Positions 9,879-20,349 of a stretch of DNA of 64,000 nt are shown here, in pieces. Positions within the stretch are counted from its first letter, which is position 1, and every line of letters starts with the position of its first letter. The stretch lies in contig LVLI01000603.1 in the NCBI GenBank assembly GCA_001687465.1, forward strand, positions 1 through 64,000. Direction: 5' to 3'. Origin of the DNA: Halocafeteria seosinensis. Lineage: Eukaryota; Sar; Bigyra; Bicosoecida. The position numbers and the translations under genes were made by a program. The notes beneath the pieces were generated by a model that saw only the letters and a program-made list of their open reading frames with translations, made no database searches and was not told the DNA's origin.

Positions 9879-11608
9879 TCACGAGCTGCGTTGTTTCTTG
9901 ATAGCATTGCCGGTTGAGGATTTCTTAGGATCCGTTGTAGTACCGGACACACTAAAATGCTGACTTTGGAGCAGCTGGCTGCTTTGAGTGGTGGGTTGCG
10001 TAGTTCCTTCACTGGCATCGGTTTGGGTAGAATTGCCCATCGCTGCCTCCATTTCCCGCTCTAGCGTAGACTTCAACTCGATATATTTTTTTCCTACATC
10101 GGTTCTGGAAAACGAACGACCACCGGATTCAACGTGTTCTACTAGAACGCGTTCGGCTGCATGGTAGAAATAAGAAGTGTAACTAGCACTGGTAGTTTAA
10201 TTATCCCTGGCATGCCTGCATTGACAGCTACCTACCGATCTCGATCTCGCGGGACAGCTTTTGATTCATCAGTTCGGCATGATCTGCCCACGTTGACAGT
10301 TCCATCAAATCGCGTGTTAGCTGCATTTCCTTCTGCTTCGTCTGGTCTAATTTCTCAGTCACGGAGGAGTATTCAGTCTGCTAGCAGTGTATTTCCTTCA
10401 GAATTGCTCAATACATGAACTCCTTCGATGTGGTGATAAGAAGAAGCTTACCCTCATTTGCTCTAGCAATATGCTACTCTCGTCATCATCGCTCGAGGAG
10501 TTTTTACTTTGCTTCGACCAGTTTTCTAGCTGCCGAAGATCATCTCCGCTAAGCTTCACTAGAAGTATCGAACAGCACACGAGATTAGGTACGAACCTGT
10601 TGTTCAAGTTTCGCACGTGACTCTCGCTCTTCCTTTAACTCTTGACGGAGTTGTTTCAAAATCTGAAGTTACTAGACCAGCACATTACTGTGTACGGTTG
10701 GCTTTGGAGCGTAACTATTTGTACAACTACTGTAACTGCACGCACCTCTCCCTCGCCTGATGATCCTTCGGTTTGACAGAGCTTGCAGATATGCACTGAA
10801 GAACGACTTGGTGTTAGGTAATTGTTAAACAGCAATGGTTACAAATATACAAGGACGTACAAGGCGAGATGTCCGTTTTCTTGACAAAATCCGTCAACTG
10901 TTCAACGGCCTCGGGAAGCAAGTACGGTTGTATGGATGGCCCGGTACCTCCATTGGGCTTCCGATGATTCGTTTTGCATTCCTTCAGGAAGTATGTTCTC
11001 TCGGTTTCCTGTATGAGAGAAATAGAATCGACTCACCAGAGCTCACGAACGTTTCAATCTTGTACCCAAGCACTTTTTCCGACCTACGAGTTCTTCCACC
11101 AAGACCGCAATATCTTCCACATAGCGGGTGATTGCTTGGTACATATCATGTTCGGTCTTTGTTGCGTCTTGGCGTGCACTTTTGAGCTGCCGTGCCGTCT
11201 GATCAAGAGACTCTTCCAGCCGGTCGCGTTGTCGTTGGCACGATCCCAGAGTACTTTGAAGCGAGGCACACTGCTGCTCTACTCGCCTTAGGTCCACCTG
11301 GGACTGCGAATGCTCCTGCTTTACTGGTTGATAAAAGATACATCGGATATATCAGAGCGTTATTGACTCACACCAGATGGGGGTTCTACTTTGGTTCTTA
11401 CTTTGTTGCATCTGCTTCTCGTTTGAGATCAGTTGCTCGTGTTTTCCACGAAGCTGAGATTTCAAGTTCTCATTCTCCTGAGATATCGTATAATAGAGTG
11501 TGCATAAGATATAATAATAAGCACGTATATGCTAAAGAGACCAATGCTAACCTCCTGAAGTTGTTTGAAATCTGCCACGATGCGGTTCCACTCTCGTTCA
11601 AAATTCAT
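9879..11608 (-). CDS. Nine-exon coiled-coil protein, function unknown
   Basis: I could not assign a family. The exons, in transcript order, are 11552-11608, 11402-11477, 11088-11323, 10861-11008, 10746-10795, 10597-10662, 10452-10553, 10236-10377 and 9879-10156. All eight phases agree and the sum is 1155 nt, giving 384 residues. The protein is mostly heptad-like: 'FKQLQEENENLKSQL' at the start, 'VDLRRVEQQCASLQS', and 'KQLRQELKEERESRAKLEQQ' in the middle. A single CxxC ('HICKLCQ') lies near residue 176. The tail is Ser/Thr/Gln-rich and ends basic (AIKKQRSS). The frame before the first exon stays open, so the start at 11608 is the likely but not the only choice. The intron between exons 6 and 7 is only 43 bp, and its acceptor is the least certain. 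Confidence 0.75.
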
Positions 11609-12764
11609 CTTGTTGGGGTTTTTGCTTCTGCAGCAGTTGCTCTTGCCTCTGCGGGATGCATATGAACACAAGAATCCCCGATCACTCTACTAGGTCATGT
11701 CCATTGCGTACATACAGGTACCCAAATGCAGATAAAAACAATAAATAGACCGGAAGTCTTATTCAGGATTCTTCTTTTTTCAAACCTTGCCACTGTTATA
11801 GATACGCGGGTGGGTATCTGAATGTCGGAAATTCAAGAATATACTTAAGAAGGTAACGTGAAATAATCATACGACCGATCTATGCAAGGTATAACAACGC
11901 TGGAAGCCAAAACAAAATGAATAATTCATGGCCTACAGATCACAATTCTTTTTCTCTGATGCGTTGAGGAAAAGAAGAATTCTTCTGGCAAGTGAAACGC
12001 TCCAGCGCACCATCTACCCACGTATAGTACATGCAATTGCATCATTGCCCTTCCTTACATTGCAAAACAATATATGCGTAAAACGCTTCTAGGGGATGCA
12101 ATGAACTTTGTTTATGTGGCTGGTTCCTGTACTGTCCATTCTGCAGCTGGATCCACTGCTGACAAGAAACGAGGCTCGTTGTGCATTATATTTCTCATTG
12201 ATACTCATTACCATTGTCTAACGTATGCGTAGACGCATTTCATATCGCTACCTGGTACTCATGTCATCGCAAATGTGCCTTCTATGCAATTTGTACAACG
12301 CAGCCAGTACCGATGCCAGGCGATCGCAGGGCCCTGTGATGCCGTGCCACCAGGTAGCCACCTACACCACATTGTACACTCTGGCTCAATGACATTTCAG
12401 CAAAACATGCAATGCTTGACGCACAAATACTACTCTCAGTTGCTTTTTGCGCATCATAGAGAAATGCTCCTCAAGGTTTCGTACTTGAACGAGTACTCCA
12501 GATTCTCGAACCAGGAGGCGTTTCAGCAAGGACGTAGATTCTCTCGAACCACAATTCCCGAATACCGATGCTTTTACTTGGAAATTGACAGAATTTCCTA
12601 GCGATATTATTCCGGTACCTTTGAAGTCAGGATGACCCAAAGCAAGTTACTTGTTTTGTCCCTTTAGTACATGACAGTACACTTCAGGTCTGTCGCTAGG
12701 CACTATTTGGGTGTTGTTGGAAACGGCGCTGTATCCCGATAGCAGCGCTTAAACACTTTACTGA
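11609..12764. other. Intergenic, no gene recognised
   Basis: About 1.15 kb between two genes on the minus strand. It includes a diverged copy of the short dispersed motif near 11913-11940. The ORFs here lack splice support and recognisable domains. Confidence 0.5.
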
Positions 12765-13602
12765 TCACTCGGTCGACGTCTTCGTTTTCACATGCCGCCG
12801 TATTTTCAATGGAAAGTTTTGTCCTTCGTTTGGTACAAACCTGCGGGTGAAGAGTCTTGATACTGCATTCCTAGCGTACACATCGACTACCCTACACACC
12901 TTCTGTTGTCCTTTGAATCCAAAGTGCCCCCTTCCCCATTCGACATCCCATGAACAATCGCCGCTCAGGTTGGCGGCTCTTATCTGTGTAGAGAAGAAAG
13001 ACAGTGTTAATTTCTCTAAGCGTAACGCCGAAACAATACCGATACATACTTCTGTGCACGCCAGATGGGCGCAGTTGGAATAGTCCATTTGAACGCGACA
13101 ATGATCAAATGCGTGAATCAATTCATGTAGAATCGTTCTTTGTATTGCTGTGCTGTTATTAGCATGTACCGAATTCAAAAGCACCTGCGTGGGTTCCAGA
13201 CGGGGTGAAATCGATTCACCGAGACAGAGCAAACAGCGTATGGGCATACCCTATTCACATCGGGATGAAAATTCCCATACGAGGGAATATTCGGCTGCGG
13301 TATGCATCGGACAAAGTCATTGGGTAATGCACAGCCTCGCTTCTCCATGGAGGTCAGGAGGAATTGAATCATAGGAGCTGCATGTCCATATCAAGTACCA
13401 GCAAAATCCCACAAGGCACGGGGTAAGGAAGAGACGTACAGTTCTCAATGGCTCGTTGGGCCATACTAATGCACCTTTGCTGTTCGTTGACGTATTTCTT
13501 CTGGAGTGTCTTCATATTCCCCGCGGACAAGTCCTGTTGGATGGCTTCATTGTCGACGTTATTACGGACTAAACCATGTGTATTGCCACTATCCTCTCCC
13601 AT
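12765..13602 (-). CDS. ATP23: Mitochondrial inner-membrane metalloprotease ATP23
   Basis: ATP23 matures the F1Fo-ATPase subunit Atp6 in yeast and assists its assembly. Four exons (13440-13602, 13250-13377, 13050-13184, 12765-12983) join in phase to 214 residues, a little shorter than the human protein. The zinc-binding catalytic motif HELIH is at residues 117-121, followed by the family sequence 'AFDHCRVQMDY', 'HLACTEIRAANLSGDC' and 'FGFKGQQ'. The third junction recreates 'TE|IRAANLSG' exactly, which confirms that intron. Upstream, 'LLTSMEKRGCALPNDF' and 'GNFHPDVNRVLLNS' fit the region before the active site. The gene is divergent from the YrhK-domain gene, with only 69 bp between start codons. 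A longer in-frame start exists upstream but would overlap that neighbour. Confidence 0.9.
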
Positions 13603-13671
13603 TTTATTTATTCTATGATCAGTAGCAGTAGTTGTAGTACATGAGTGTGTTCCTCTAGTGTATATGACTTC
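13603..13671. promoter_or_regulatory. Shared promoter/leader between ATP23 and a YrhK-domain gene
   Basis: The start codons of the two divergent genes are 69 bp apart, so promoter elements and 5' leaders must overlap. No TATA box or named element is evident. Confidence 0.4.
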
Positions 13672-14115
13672 ATGGACGAGGGCCACTATCAATCCATTGG
13701 TTCAGCAGCAGACGACGATAACATCCGGGAGGAGGACAGTACCATGCTACTTCGTATGATACTCGAGACGTTCAATTTTATTGGCTCAGTGGCTTTTTTG
13801 GTCGGCTCCGTGCTCTTTCTGTTCCCGAATACGCTGGTTCTGTACCGATCTGGAGTGATATTGTTCATCATTGGAAGTCTTTTGTTCACCATTGCGGCCT
13901 ATGCTGGATGGAAGGAGGCCATCAGTGACTTCCACAGACGGAAACGAGGCAATTCTTCCCCGGAAGAGACAAATGAAGCATCTTCTTCGTGGTACGATCG
14001 GTGTACCACCGATGATAAGAGGAACTCGGCCTCCTCCTCCTCATCCTCTGGAGCTTACCACCCAGAGGAAACTACCGCAGCATCTCCGTATAACAGCGTC
14101 GATGGGGCCGTGTGA
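13672..14115 (+). CDS. Small membrane protein with YrhK-like domain
   Basis: A 147-residue single-exon ORF. I chose the first ATG; the reading frame is open a few codons further up without an ATG. Two adjacent hydrophobic segments, 'FIGSVAFLVGSVLFLFP' and 'GVILFIIGSLLFTIAAYAGW', have the Gly/Ser spacing of the YrhK domain, a two-helix membrane module known mostly from bacteria and some protists and of unknown function. The tail is hydrophilic with a run of serines. Expression may be tied to the divergent ATP23 gene through the short shared promoter. Confidence 0.65.
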   Translation: MDEGHYQSIGSAADDDNIREEDSTMLLRMILETFNFIGSVAFLVGSVLFLFPNTLVLYRSGVILFIIGSLLFTIAAYAGWKEAISDFHRRKRGNSSPEETNEASSSWYDRCTTDDKRNSASSSSSSGAYHPEETTAASPYNSVDGAV

Positions 14116-14528
14116 GCATATTCAAATGCAGCAGGAAGAGCTAGCTTGGACTGTCATTCGTTTATGACATAAGGTAGATTCCCATCGGTCCAAAGGTCGG
14201 GCATGGACAAGATACCTCCACGAAGTTGACTACTGCTATAAACCGAACCGTAGGATCAAGTCATCTCGAGGTCACGTCAGAGTGTAAGCTCAATTCAACG
14301 AGGGCATTGGCAGGATTCAGTCTGTTGTCTGCAGAGTACCGGTTCCTGCTGTATAGCGTCTTAATTGATACGATGGGCAGTACAAAACTGTGCAGGAGAT
14401 TCAAGAGGTTGCATTAACTTAAACTGCGTGATCATATAGCTATCGATACGGTCGTCCACAAATTATTGGCACAGCCAATTGCAAGGTAGCATAGAGTCGT
14501 GCAAGTTGGAATTATCGACTCTAGAGTC
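14116..14528. other. Intergenic, nothing recognised
   Basis: About 410 bp between the 3' ends of two convergent genes (YrhK-domain and RasGEF). No conserved ORF, repeat or RNA gene was seen. Confidence 0.5.
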
Positions 14529-16937
14529 TTAACCAACGGAAGCCATGGCGGCTTCTTGGAAACCGATCATTTGTTCACTGCTGGTTGCGGCAGTGGTTTG
14601 CTGCGGGGCAGGACGTTGTTCCAGCTCTTCTGCTTCATCAACTAAAGCATTGATCGTTTCAGCTCGATCGTCATCAAACTCGAAGAAACACCGATATAAC
14701 TGAGACTCCAACAAATGCACAACTTCTGGTGGAGGCTCAATAACTGGATTTTTGCAATCCATTCTGGGGCGCTTTTCCTTCGGTACTGTTGGTAGCATTT
14801 CCGCTGGCGAGTATGTTCTTTCTTGCCACGAAAGAAGACGGCCTAAGACTTCCGTATACACTTTCCGCCACTTTGCTACGTGAAGGAGAGGGGTACCGTC
14901 CGAATGATGGTTGTAAGTATCCCCATCTTCATTTACCAGATCGGGAAAAGCACTGAGGCTGTACATCGTTAGTCGAGTTGTATGAGCAGCAAGATGAGGG
15001 ACAATGGCCTTGTTATTCTCTATAGACTCTGTTGCTTGGTGATAAAGCTCATATTGTTTTGAATCACTGACAACCATGGACAACCTGGAAATTTCGTTTT
15101 TCGTCTTTTCTGGTACGAGTTCCCATGTCTCTGGCAATTTATTGTGCAACCCCTTTAGTCTAAGTCCCTGAAGAATAGCACTCAGTCCACAAAAATTCCT
15201 GATTTTTCTCAACTCCGTGGCAACTGTCACAAAGCGGACTATCATTGCTGCTCTATCTTTGGGAGTGCCATGATGGAATGGGGGGTTTTCTGCATCCCAA
15301 CGAACGCTCGGAGGCACCATCGGGCTTCCTGAGGTAGTAGCTCGGACGATTTCATTAGCAACCCACAGTGAGTCTGCTTGGTACCTATCGACAAACTTGA
15401 AGACAGCATCTGCTGTATGCGTGTAGCGTGGATCATCCCATCCAGCATCTAAAAACTCATGCAGCGGAATATTGCGGAAAAGACACCATTCCCCAAAGGT
15501 CCAAGCTGCTGCTAGCAACTTTGGCGGTACGGAGACCCAATGCTTGTACGTTGGAAGGTCATAGTTCCTAGATCGAAATCGGTGAGAGCAGCCACTAGGG
15601 ATTACTGTAAACTCGAAGGCAGACATAGGTATGTCACCTCGAAATTCCTTTCGTAGTTCACTCAGTCTCTTGTGGGAGTCAAATGTCAAGGCTTTCTTCG
15701 CAAGGGCCAATAAATCCTGAACTTCATCTTTATAGGAAACCACAAGATCGCGAATATCACTATCCATATCCGCCAATGAATCCTCATGTAAAAGTGGGGA
15801 CGCATCATCCATAATTTTTTTGATACCATTCACAATCTCCGCTCTAGCCATGCGAGGTACGCGGTGACAGTGGCGCCCAAGCCAAAACCGTGCGACCCGA
15901 AGCAGCACGAGCACGTAGCCGATATCTTCGTTGGTTATGCAGTATTTATCAAAATAACCTAACATCTTGTGGACGAAGAGCTTGCAGGGCCCGACGGAAG
16001 TGGCCTTATAGTGATATCCGTTGTGCTCCGCCAGAGTTTCGAACATCTTATGCATTGTGGAGAATACAAGATCTCCCAGCTGCAAATCTTCCCTGTTCGA
16101 GCTTGCGGTTACTTCGTATCCTGTGACCGCCAAACCGCATTTCTTCTCTTGGTCCGTTGTGCCTATAGCATCAAATAGAAGCTCTACTAGAGAATCCATC
16201 GTAGCTGCTTTGATTCGGATGACAGGTTGGTTGCTTCCATCTGTGCCCTTACCTCCCGGAGCCTGACCTTTTTCTTCTACTGCTATCACGGAATTTTGAG
16301 TTTCATTTGGGGGGTCAATACACTCGGCAATGAGTTGCTCTTCGGACTTTCTCTGATCTTTGAAACTTGTTGGCCTATGGGAATTTCCTGCTGTAGCTGC
16401 TTTGGGGGTCGTAATTGCCGCCGCTACATTAAAATTGTCGTTGGAGGAACCATCCTCTGAACGGGCTTTCATCCTGGAAGAACTTCCCACTTTGATCAAA
16501 GGTTTTTTGCGCGAAGTGTCCCTCGAAGCGCCTCTCCTCTTGGGAGAAGAGGCGGACTGGGCCTGTGAATTGTATCCGTGGCCAAACCCAGCCCCATTCG
16601 GTTCCGTCGTTGCGTGACTATTGCGAAGGACTTGATCGAGCTTATCTTGGTCAATAACTTGCATTAACGGACTTTGACTCGTTCGCCCTGTGCCATCCTC
16701 CAGGAGATTTTCGAGGTCCCTGTTGCTCAGAGTGGTAGGCTGTCCTGCATAGCGGCTGTTGTACTCTTGCTTCAATGTTTCATTCGACAAATGAAAGCGC
16801 TCCTGACTTAAATGGTGCATAATCAATTGAAGTACGGCTTGCTGGCGTCGTTTGCGAGGATCCGCTACTCCGGGCGCCGATGGTTGCTTGTTGGCCAACG
16901 GCGACGGAGGAGGTTTCGCTCCTCCATGGCGCTTCAT
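14529..16937 (-). CDS. Ras guanine-nucleotide exchange factor with LisH motif
   Basis: A single open frame of 802 residues with no intron. Residues ~30-65 look like a LisH dimerisation motif ('AVLQLIMHHLSQERFHLSNE'). A Ser/Lys-rich linker follows, then a RasGEF N-terminal module near 240-420 beginning 'TMDSLVELLFDAIG'. The CDC25-type catalytic domain covers roughly 440-720, with 'RFVTVATELRKIRNF', 'GLSAILQGLRLKGLH' and 'LPETWELVP', which match the conserved helices that open the nucleotide pocket of Ras. LisH plus RasGEFN plus RasGEF is an arrangement known from Dictyostelium. The protein should activate a Ras/Rap GTPase at a membrane. The lack of introns is unusual beside its neighbours. Confidence 0.85.
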   Translation of the reverse strand: MKRHGGAKPPPSPLANKQPSAPGVADPRKRRQQAVLQLIMHHLSQERFHLSNETLKQEYNSRYAGQPTTLSNRDLENLLEDGTGRTSQSPLMQVIDQDKLDQVLRNSHATTEPNGAGFGHGYNSQAQSASSPKRRGASRDTSRKKPLIKVGSSSRMKARSEDGSSNDNFNVAAAITTPKAATAGNSHRPTSFKDQRKSEEQLIAECIDPPNETQNSVIAVEEKGQAPGGKGTDGSNQPVIRIKAATMDSLVELLFDAIGTTDQEKKCGLAVTGYEVTASSNREDLQLGDLVFSTMHKMFETLAEHNGYHYKATSVGPCKLFVHKMLGYFDKYCITNEDIGYVLVLLRVARFWLGRHCHRVPRMARAEIVNGIKKIMDDASPLLHEDSLADMDSDIRDLVVSYKDEVQDLLALAKKALTFDSHKRLSELRKEFRGDIPMSAFEFTVIPSGCSHRFRSRNYDLPTYKHWVSVPPKLLAAAWTFGEWCLFRNIPLHEFLDAGWDDPRYTHTADAVFKFVDRYQADSLWVANEIVRATTSGSPMVPPSVRWDAENPPFHHGTPKDRAAMIVRFVTVATELRKIRNFCGLSAILQGLRLKGLHNKLPETWELVPEKTKNEISRLSMVVSDSKQYELYHQATESIENNKAIVPHLAAHTTRLTMYSLSAFPDLVNEDGDTYNHHSDGTPLLHVAKWRKVYTEVLGRLLSWQERTYSPAEMLPTVPKEKRPRMDCKNPVIEPPPEVVHLLESQLYRCFFEFDDDRAETINALVDEAEELEQRPAPQQTTAATSSEQMIGFQEAAMASVG

Positions 16938-17228
16938 TCTTCAGTTTATGTGCACTCGACACTGCTCCATGGGGTACAGAGCCTCGTCAATCCGGCCACT
17001 ACTGTATATAATCATTCTGTTGTTTTGGCGCCCAACTTCAACTTGTCATCAAGTGTGCGAAAAGTTTGTCCGCTCTCCCATTATACCGTTGCACAGAGAC
17101 GAAATCGAGCCCATTGTTGTTTTATTGACGCTCGTATGCAGTAGCGTGCATGTTGGACGACCTGTAGGAGTTTCCTGTTGTACTCCCCTGAGAGTGGAGG
17201 TGTAGCGTGTGGAAAGAGAGAGGACAAA
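16938..17228. promoter_or_regulatory. Divergent promoter region, RasGEF / ciliary-type gene
   Basis: 291 bp separate two divergent start codons. This should contain both promoters; no specific element is identified. Confidence 0.35.
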
Positions 17229-18955
17229 ATGGCCACCTATTCGGCTCAGAAAGTAGGTTGTCTGCCTACCTGTCATGTACATGGGCCTGTATTCACTTTA
17301 ATGGAGCCTATTGTGACGTGCAGGAGTCTTCCAATTATCCTCAATACCAGGAGGGAGACCAGGAGGAGGAGGAGCAAGATCCCCACGCCCTTTTGGCTGG
17401 GATCTTGGCCCGCGCTGGCGTCTCCGCGGATTCTTATGTACGTATATCTTGGCTAGGCTCTTCTTCAGAGCACTTTCACTGAACTGCGTCCCCGCTTATC
17501 TTGCAGGGAGAAAATAAAGAAGGTGGTGGCGGTGGTGACGATCAGCAAAGATTGGATGATGAAGCGACGCGCGATCTGCTCAATCGGTAAGCAATCTTGG
17601 GTGGATTGTGGGCTCCTTTCCCGGTGGATATTGGCCTCCTACAATATCGCGTGATGCGCAGTTTGGCGGGGGAGTTACTAAACGCAGTACAAGAGGAAGA
17701 GGAGGAAGGCGGACAAGACCAACAGCTCTATCACGCTCAGGAGACTGGATCACATCGGTCTTCCTCGACCTATGGTTCCTATGACGAGATCCGCAAACCT
17801 CGTCCTTATGATTTGTGGAAGCAAGCACATGAGGTTGATGATCAGCCAAGACGTACACCTTCGTTAGATAGGCAACAGTGGAATGAGCTTGTTGAGCGTC
17901 TGAATGAGACGAGCCGCAAGAAACAAGCGTACCTCCTTCGGGCGCAACATAAGCAGATCGCCGATGAGTTGGCAGGACTTACTTTTACACCAAAGATATC
18001 GAAGAGAAGCCGCTTATTAGCTGCTCAAAATAAGCAATTACCTGAACGAGTATCAAGCTTAATGAAGAAGAAGCAACTGAAGTTAGACAAAGTACGACAC
18101 GAACGGGCGCAGAGAGAGCTCGCTGAAGCGACCTTCCAACCGCAGTTGAATGACGCTGGGACAGGCTCCAAGACCACATTGGCTCAGCGGATGAATAGGC
18201 GCGTAGGGCATTTGATTCAGTACGATATAGACAAACGGATAAGAGCGGCACAAAGACGCCAGCTGCAGCAAGAACTGGAAGATCGAGAATTGACGTTTAG
18301 TCCAAAGCTAAATAAGCACAGTGAGCGCATTGTGGAACGAATCAATCGTGATCGACAGGTGAAAGCGAGAGAAGCTGCCGAAGCTCTAGCAGCAGGAGAT
18401 GAAGAGCTTGCGGCAAAAGCCGCTGCGGCTTCAATGGGGAAGACAACGAAGCGCAGTGTGGAACGCGAGCAAGCAGCGGTTGCGTCGGCTGCGCTTGCAG
18501 CGGTAGAGCAGGATGTGAGATCTGGCAGGCTACGGAGGGTTCCACTGGGAAAGAATGGACTTACTATGCTTCCCGGGCACGAGAACGATACCTTCCGACC
18601 AAGGATTAACAAACGTTCTCATGCCTTGGCTGAGAGAGCCGGAATAGATCAAAAGGAGGTGTACGACCGTTTGTATGAGGATGCAAAAGAAGCAATGGAG
18701 AAGAAAGCTGCGTATGATGAGCATATTCGACAGCATTATTACACTACCATGGATAACGAAGGTGGCCTCCATTGGGTGCCTCATCACACCGGCGACTATT
18801 CCGAGAGAAGTGAGGAGTCTTCTTCACTGGGCATGCCCGATGCTGGGTCATCTAATGAGCCGAATTTTGTCCCTTTCAAACCCAAGCACGAATTCCTCGT
18901 GAAACGGGCGATATTGGAGGCAAGTAGTAATAACTATCGTGCAGTTAGTCCTTAA
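17229..18955 (+). CDS. Ciliary/flagellar-type repeat protein ('F-P-K-N--S' motifs)
   Basis: Exons 17229-17252, 17324-17437, 17507-17586 and 17662-18955 join in phase to 503 residues. The protein is highly charged and helical. It carries at least four copies of a short motif: 'LTFTPKISKRSRLL', 'ATFQPQLN', 'LTFSPKLNKHSERI', 'DTFRPRINKRSHALAE'. Proteins with such repeats occur in flagellated protists and many are axoneme or basal-body associated, but I cannot name an orthologue. The N terminus is Gln/Glu/Gly-rich and the middle has a long Ala/Glu coiled coil. The first exon encodes only eight residues. Confidence 0.75.
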
Positions 18956-19396
18956 GTATGTGCATTTAACACAACTTTTTTTCTAAGGCGTTGCATACAT
19001 AGGGACTATCTTGCGTATTATCCTCGTGCGATCTACCCTTAGTTTATAGATTCTGCGATTCTGTTTATATCAGTGTCGGCAACTTTCGCACAGCACGGAC
19101 AGCTCTTCCTTCATGAATTACTAGACAAAAAAAAAAAAATTGCACCTCACAAAAGAAGTACTACACCAGTTTAGTCATCCCAACTTACTTACGTACCCAA
19201 CCAAGTTCGCTCACTTCTAGCAGTGTTCATTCGTCTGTAAAAGTCCAACTATTGTTTGTCGTGTATTATTCGTTGGAACCTCGAAGAACAAGAGGGCGTA
19301 TAGAGTACTGAATGTGAGAAGACATGGTAGGAACGTGTTCGGATTCTCGTCTGAGCATTTTCAGAATTGCTTGGGAGAGATCCACGTGAAAACCTA
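18956..19396. other. Intergenic with A13 tract
   Basis: About 440 bp between two plus-strand genes, with a poly-A run near 19128-19139. Nothing else recognised. Confidence 0.45.
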
Positions 19397-20021
19397 ATGG
19401 CATCCACGACAGCATACAAGGACCGAGAGACAGGGACAGGGACAACAGCCGCACCCACTGCCACTACAGATACAGAGGACGAGGGAGTAGAAATGGTCGA
19501 TTTTAGCAATGTAGACCTCCATGGACTACTGTCCCACGACCATGACCCTTTGACAAGTGGGCAGGAAGAAGCACATGATCGATCTCGGATCCCCCCTGTC
19601 CGCAAGACTCCAGTGTATTGCACCTGGTTTAGTCTCATTGGAGCTGGTTTCTTGGTACGTCAGGCAAATTGCATTGTTGTACTTTCCTGTGTGGGCGCGT
19701 TTGTGACCCCCTATCATTGTATTCGACTGGGGTGCTGAGGAAGCGAGCAATTGCTGCACGCGACATGAGATGACCTTTGCTTGTGATATGAATCTGCAGT
19801 TTGTATTAGCGGACGTACTCAACAAGGACTACCAATATATTGAATTTAGTGAAAAGCCTTCGACGTATGCACCTTCCACTGCTTACACTGGAATATTGTA
19901 TTTGGTACTGTTCTTTCTGTGCGGCGGATGGTGGATCCGCGATGCGATGAGAGCGCGCAAGGTTAGAAAAGCAGTCGAAGCAGCCAGAGAACAAAGATTG
20001 CAGGAATTGGCGAATATGTAG
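19397..20021 (+). CDS. Two-TM membrane protein, unknown function
   Basis: Exons 19397-19654 and 19800-20021 join at phase 0 to give 159 residues. A Thr/Asp-rich cytosolic leader precedes TM1 ('CTWFSLIGAGFLFVLADVL', created across the splice) and TM2 ('GILYLVLFFLCGGWWI'), then a basic amphipathic tail ('RARKVRKAVEAAREQ'). The hairpin layout recalls the TMEM230/TMEM134 family, but similarity is too weak to name it. The 145-bp intron is long for this window. Confidence 0.6.
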
Positions 20022-20349
20022 ATGAAGCATGCAGTGCCATTAAGTTTGATGCAGTAGACTATCAGTCCACCACGGGAAGATGTTTCGCTCGTCTCTATAA
20101 CAATATACGCACTGAAACGCCATCACACTGTCATAGGTGAAGATTCTACGACAATTATTCTCGTATAAACAAGTTGCGTATCAACTTCTATCCCATCTAT
20201 GGCCATTGGCCATGTCTAAGTAGGCTACGTACCTATGGTACAACCATATATGTAGAACTAAGTCTTCGGTAGAAGAAAGGGTTGGATTGTTTGGCGTTGT
20301 ATTAGTGTGTGTGTGTGCGTGTGCTATTATTATCATAGACGACCAGACA

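Noticed and set aside
13645-13692. Longer starts for ATP23 and for the YrhK gene
   Set aside because: They would overlap each other head to head, and the YrhK one has no ATG. The shorter starts fit family lengths.
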